This document shows positions 61,735 through 64,000 of a DNA stretch of 64,000 nt, piece by piece; position 1 is the first letter of the stretch, and each line of letters opens with the position of its first letter. A program made the translations under genes and the position numbers. The stretch covers positions 186,001 to 250,000 of the forward strand of contig NZ_JAJGZV010000002.1 of NCBI RefSeq assembly GCF_020805785.1, read 5' to 3'. The notes under the pieces were generated by a model. It did no database searches and was not told the origin of the DNA. It worked only from the letters and a program-made list of their open reading frames with translations. Origin of the DNA: Flavobacterium chungbukense. Its GTDB lineage: Bacteria; Bacteroidota; Bacteroidia; Flavobacteriales; Flavobacteriaceae.

Positions 61735-62679
61735 TTACTCTACTCTTTGTACAGAAAGTTTATCCAGACAGAAATAAGCCGCTGTATTGATTCCGTAAGT
61801 TGGATCAGAATCTGTTGAAGCCAATTGGAAAATCAAATATTGAACATCTCCTAAACTAGCAAGATTAGAAGTATTTACATTGATCCAGCCCGTTGGCATA
61901 ACCAAAGAAGATCCTGAATAATTGGCTAATGAATGTGTAATAGGACTTGAAATTACTCCAGATGCATTAACTCCGTAAATTAACAATTCGAAATGATCTC
62001 CAGAGGTAAAAGCTCTTGCGAATCCATCTCCATACAAACAACCATAATAAGGCCAAGGATGAATATTGATTTTTAAACCTTTAACTTCATAAAGTCCTGT
62101 GTTTCCAATTTTAATCCAATTAGAAAAATTAGCCTCGTTAAATGTAGTTCCTTCTGGCGTTTTAGGATCTAAATAACTAGACCAATACGCTACGATATAA
62201 GGATCTCCTGCTGTTCCCGGAGTTCCTGGTGTAACTGTTGTCGAAGTTCCGAAACCACTTCCCGCCATTGTTCCCCATTGATGTGCGACCCAGTTGTTTG
62301 ATCCGCCCGCACCTGCAGCTCCGTAGTTAGTGATATCATTTACGTTTGAAACAATAAATCCGTCCCAATAGTTGTAACCATCTGACGTTGCTGTATGCGA
62401 AAATTTAAAAATATCCACAGTTAAATTGGTATTTGAAACATAGATATTCTCCCAATATTTCCCTCCTGTTGTGGTTGTGCCACTGCTTAACAAAGAACTA
62501 GTCAAATTAAGCGTTGTGGTAGTCCCGATAGAAGGATCTGTTACCGCAACTTTTGCTGTTTTACTTGTATTATTACCTGAAGAAACCGAAGATTCATTAC
62601 TAAAAACCTCATCATCACTGCTACAAGATGAAAATCCTAACAACAAACCTAGTGTTAAAAAATAAACTGCTTTTTTCAT
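61735..62679 (-). CDS. DUF4465 domain surface lipoprotein
   Basis: 314 residues. The lipoprotein signal ends LLGFSSC, followed by SSDDE, an acidic-rich start of the kind seen in surface-exported lipoproteins of Bacteroidota. The DUF4465 pattern is clear: NYWDGFIVSNVND, PYIVAYWSSY, GWINVNTSNLASLGDVQYLIFQLASTDSDPTYGINTAAYFCLDKL (seen as GDVQYLIFQLASTDSD and YGINTAAYFCLDKL). Proteins of this family are often near TonB-dependent receptors, some in cobalamin uptake loci; ligand binding is inferred. The partial surface protein lies 248 bp upstream on the same strand. Confidence 0.88.
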   Translation of the reverse strand: MKKAVYFLTLGLLLGFSSCSSDDEVFSNESSVSSGNNTSKTAKVAVTDPSIGTTTTLNLTSSLLSSGTTTTGGKYWENIYVSNTNLTVDIFKFSHTATSDGYNYWDGFIVSNVNDITNYGAAGAGGSNNWVAHQWGTMAGSGFGTSTTVTPGTPGTAGDPYIVAYWSSYLDPKTPEGTTFNEANFSNWIKIGNTGLYEVKGLKINIHPWPYYGCLYGDGFARAFTSGDHFELLIYGVNASGVISSPITHSLANYSGSSLVMPTGWINVNTSNLASLGDVQYLIFQLASTDSDPTYGINTAAYFCLDKLSVQRVE

Positions 62680-62743
62680 ATTATAAAATTTAGGGATTAA
62701 TATTCATATTTAATTCGTTGGATATAATTAGAAAATAGGTTTT

Positions 62744-62866
62744 AACACATAGAAACATAGATTTTGTATCGATAAAAGAGATCAAAAAGAAACCAGTTTC
62801 TACACTGTGCATTTCAATTAGTGAAACACCTTTTGTAATCTTGAAAGATCTATGTTGCTATGTGTT
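62744..62866. repeat. Interspersed repeat A, copy 2
   Basis: AACACATAGAAACATAGAT (62744-62762) and ATCTATGTTGCTATGTGTT (62848-62866) pair with one mismatch. AGAAACCAGTTTCT (62788-62801) matches the AGAAACTAGTTTCT of copy 1 at 40360-40373, and AGTGAAACACCTTTTGT is the complement of the AAAGGCGTTTCACT part, so this copy is inverted relative to 40288-40430. Confidence 0.6.
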
Positions 62867-62927
62867 GAAAATAATTACACACAACGGTTTGATAATTATT
62901 TATTCTTAAAATTGAATAGCTTTAAAA

Positions 62928-64000
62928 TTATTTTGCTGCTTTAAAATTTATATCTGACATTTCTTCAAAAACAGCTGTCAACAAATCGTTGGCTCCCACT
63001 GCAGCAAATGTTGGCACATATACTTTTACAAAATCAATTCCTGGTAAATGCACTTTTTTTCCGTCTTTGTCTACCGCCCAACTAATATCAATCGTCGGAT
63101 CTGCAATACCGCCGTAACCCCAATCAAATGTTCCTACATTGAATGCAGTACCAGCACCGTCGCTTACATCTTTTACTGGAATCGCTATTTTTGTTCCTTT
63201 TAAAGTATAAGTATCCGTCTGCCATTCTGGGTAATAATTGACTCTTCTGCGAGTAAGTGTTTTTGTGATTTTTCCAGATCCGTTTTTATTGTCTGTCCAC
63301 GAAAGATATGCCGTATCGTATTGCCAAGGTAATGTACCCGTTACCGGACTCGCGCTTGCATTAGGCTTGCGATATGTTAGTTCGTAATTTTTTACTGTAG
63401 TCGATTTATGGTATTCACTTCCTGCAATTTCATACCATTCATTTTCATCTGCCTTGCCGTTTTTATTTGCATCGTAGGCGACTGCGATACTTACAGGAGA
63501 ATATTTTACGGTTGTACTTCCTGTTGCCATTTGTACTGTAAAATCTCTTTTCCCGTGAACGTTAATTACGGTATGATCAAAAGCGGTTACCATATATCCT
63601 CCAAATGTTCCTAAAGCAACCGATCCGCCTTCTTGAATATTTTGCTGAGCGGCTTCAAAAGCTTCTTCTTTGGTGCTGTAATTGTCTATATTATAACCAG
63701 GAGCGGGTAAAAAATCGAGTAACGTTAATGCTTTTGCCGTATAAGTTTTTCCAGTTTCTGAAACCGTAACTTTTGTAGAAGCTTGCTTTACAATTTTATC
63801 TACGATTACTTTAAAATCTACTGTATAATCTGCTGCTTTTGGCGTGATAAACAATAATGTTTTGCTATCGCCGATGATTGAATCTTTTGCTACACCATCT
63901 TTACCTGCAACTTTAATAGACCATTGGTACGTTTCTGTTTTTCCGTTAGCATTTTCGATGGTTACTTCTGGATCAATCGAAACAACGCCATATTTCTGTA
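62928..64000 (-). CDS. PKD-type cell-surface protein (5' end beyond window)
   Basis: The last 357 residues are visible and open to the right edge; the TTG at 63854 is an internal Leu. The first visible part (YGVVSIDPEVTIENANGKTETYQWSIKVAG, read here as VVSIDPEVTIENANGK and TYQWSIKV; then KTLLFITPKAADYTVDFKVIV) is a PKD-like Ig fold. After it comes DNYSTKEEAFEAAQQNIQ and GGSVALGTFGGYMVTAFDHTV, with FDWGYGGIADPTIDISWAVDKDGKKVHLPGIDFVKVY near the end. Bacteroidota annotate such proteins as cell-surface proteins and they commonly sit next to DUF4465 lipoproteins. Signal peptide and start are outside. Confidence 0.8.
   Translation of the reverse strand, partial: QKYGVVSIDPEVTIENANGKTETYQWSIKVAGKDGVAKDSIIGDSKTLLFITPKAADYTVDFKVIVDKIVKQASTKVTVSETGKTYTAKALTLLDFLPAPGYNIDNYSTKEEAFEAAQQNIQEGGSVALGTFGGYMVTAFDHTVINVHGKRDFTVQMATGSTTVKYSPVSIAVAYDANKNGKADENEWYEIAGSEYHKSTTVKNYELTYRKPNASASPVTGTLPWQYDTAYLSWTDNKNGSGKITKTLTRRRVNYYPEWQTDTYTLKGTKIAIPVKDVSDGAGTAFNVGTFDWGYGGIADPTIDISWAVDKDGKKVHLPGIDFVKVYVPTFAAVGANDLLTAVFEEMSDINFKAAK

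Noticed and set aside
62680..62927. Cobalamin riboswitch next to the DUF4465 gene
   Set aside because: No conserved B12-box-like sequence is visible; the gap holds repeat A. Any riboswitch would be to the right of the window.

Overview
The window looks like chromosome of a Flavobacterium-like member of the Bacteroidota. It is AT-rich. Several promoters carry the Bacteroidota -7 box TAnnTTTG, in the best cases with a TTG about 19-20 bp upstream. Shine-Dalgarno sequences are mostly absent. Protein families are typical of the group (DUF4465 lipoprotein, YaiO-type barrel, bacteriophytochrome with heme oxygenase, MacB-type permease pairs). Gaps are full of AT-rich inverted repeats of the CGCAGATTT / AAATCTGCG type. 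I see no tRNA, rRNA, CRISPR array, intact insertion sequence or prophage.

Layout. 1-5.7 kb, minus strand: a DUF1223 protein (cut by the left edge), Ohr, a secreted epoxide-hydrolase-like protein, a membrane-anchored cupin, and a large Tyr/Gly-rich lipoprotein. The hydrolase and cupin promoters share the same architecture: two direct repeats 21 bp apart, placed identically relative to the -7 box. 5.9-7.7 kb: a decayed zone with a repetitive element, an (AAT)20 microsatellite in frame with a small gene, and a type I restriction-modification locus reduced to a hsdM 5' end joined to a hsdR 3' end. 7.9-10.4 kb: OsmC, a secreted alpha/beta hydrolase and an OxyR-type regulator. 10.8-14.7 kb: an operon (YceI, 4-OT tautomerase, SDR, NTF2-like, nitronate monooxygenase) behind a CRP-like operator and next to a Crp/Fnr gene.

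14.9-20.3 kb: an SDR gene and an hxlR regulator gene, separated by a Kai-type cassette (KaiC, two KaiB, PAS histidine kinase, response regulator). The same 20-bp operator/promoter sequence lies on both sides of the cassette, as if the cassette had been inserted into an ancestral hxlR-SDR divergent pair. 20.6-25.7 kb: a ChaA-type antiporter, then the oxidative pentose phosphate genes gnd-zwf-pgl. 25.8-26.1 kb: a MITE-like repeat. 26.1-33.6 kb: small genes, then a complete RND efflux system (adaptor, pump, outer-membrane factor). 33.7-40.2 kb: Crp/Fnr regulator, Gdx/SugE exporter, a beta-propeller lipoprotein divergent from a membrane-bound winged-helix regulator, two GNAT genes, a LysR regulator and an EamA transporter.

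40.4-52 kb: bacteriophytochrome with its heme oxygenase, an NtrY/NtrC-type two-component pair, and divergently an ABC transporter (ATPase plus two large FtsX/MacB-type permeases). 52.3-58.4 kb: a small membrane protein and an exopolysaccharide-like module (GT2 synthase, HEAT-like membrane protein, TPR/YaiO barrel, response regulator, hybrid kinase). 58.7-64 kb: a CPA2 antiporter with a stress-protein-like tail, an NAD(P)-binding protein, a DUF4465 lipoprotein and a PKD-type surface protein cut by the right edge.

Two genes (cupin and operon SDR) are out of frame by one base in A/T runs just after their likely ATG. These may be sequencing errors or real mutations, and the sequence alone cannot decide. 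All homology statements come from reading motifs; no search was run.
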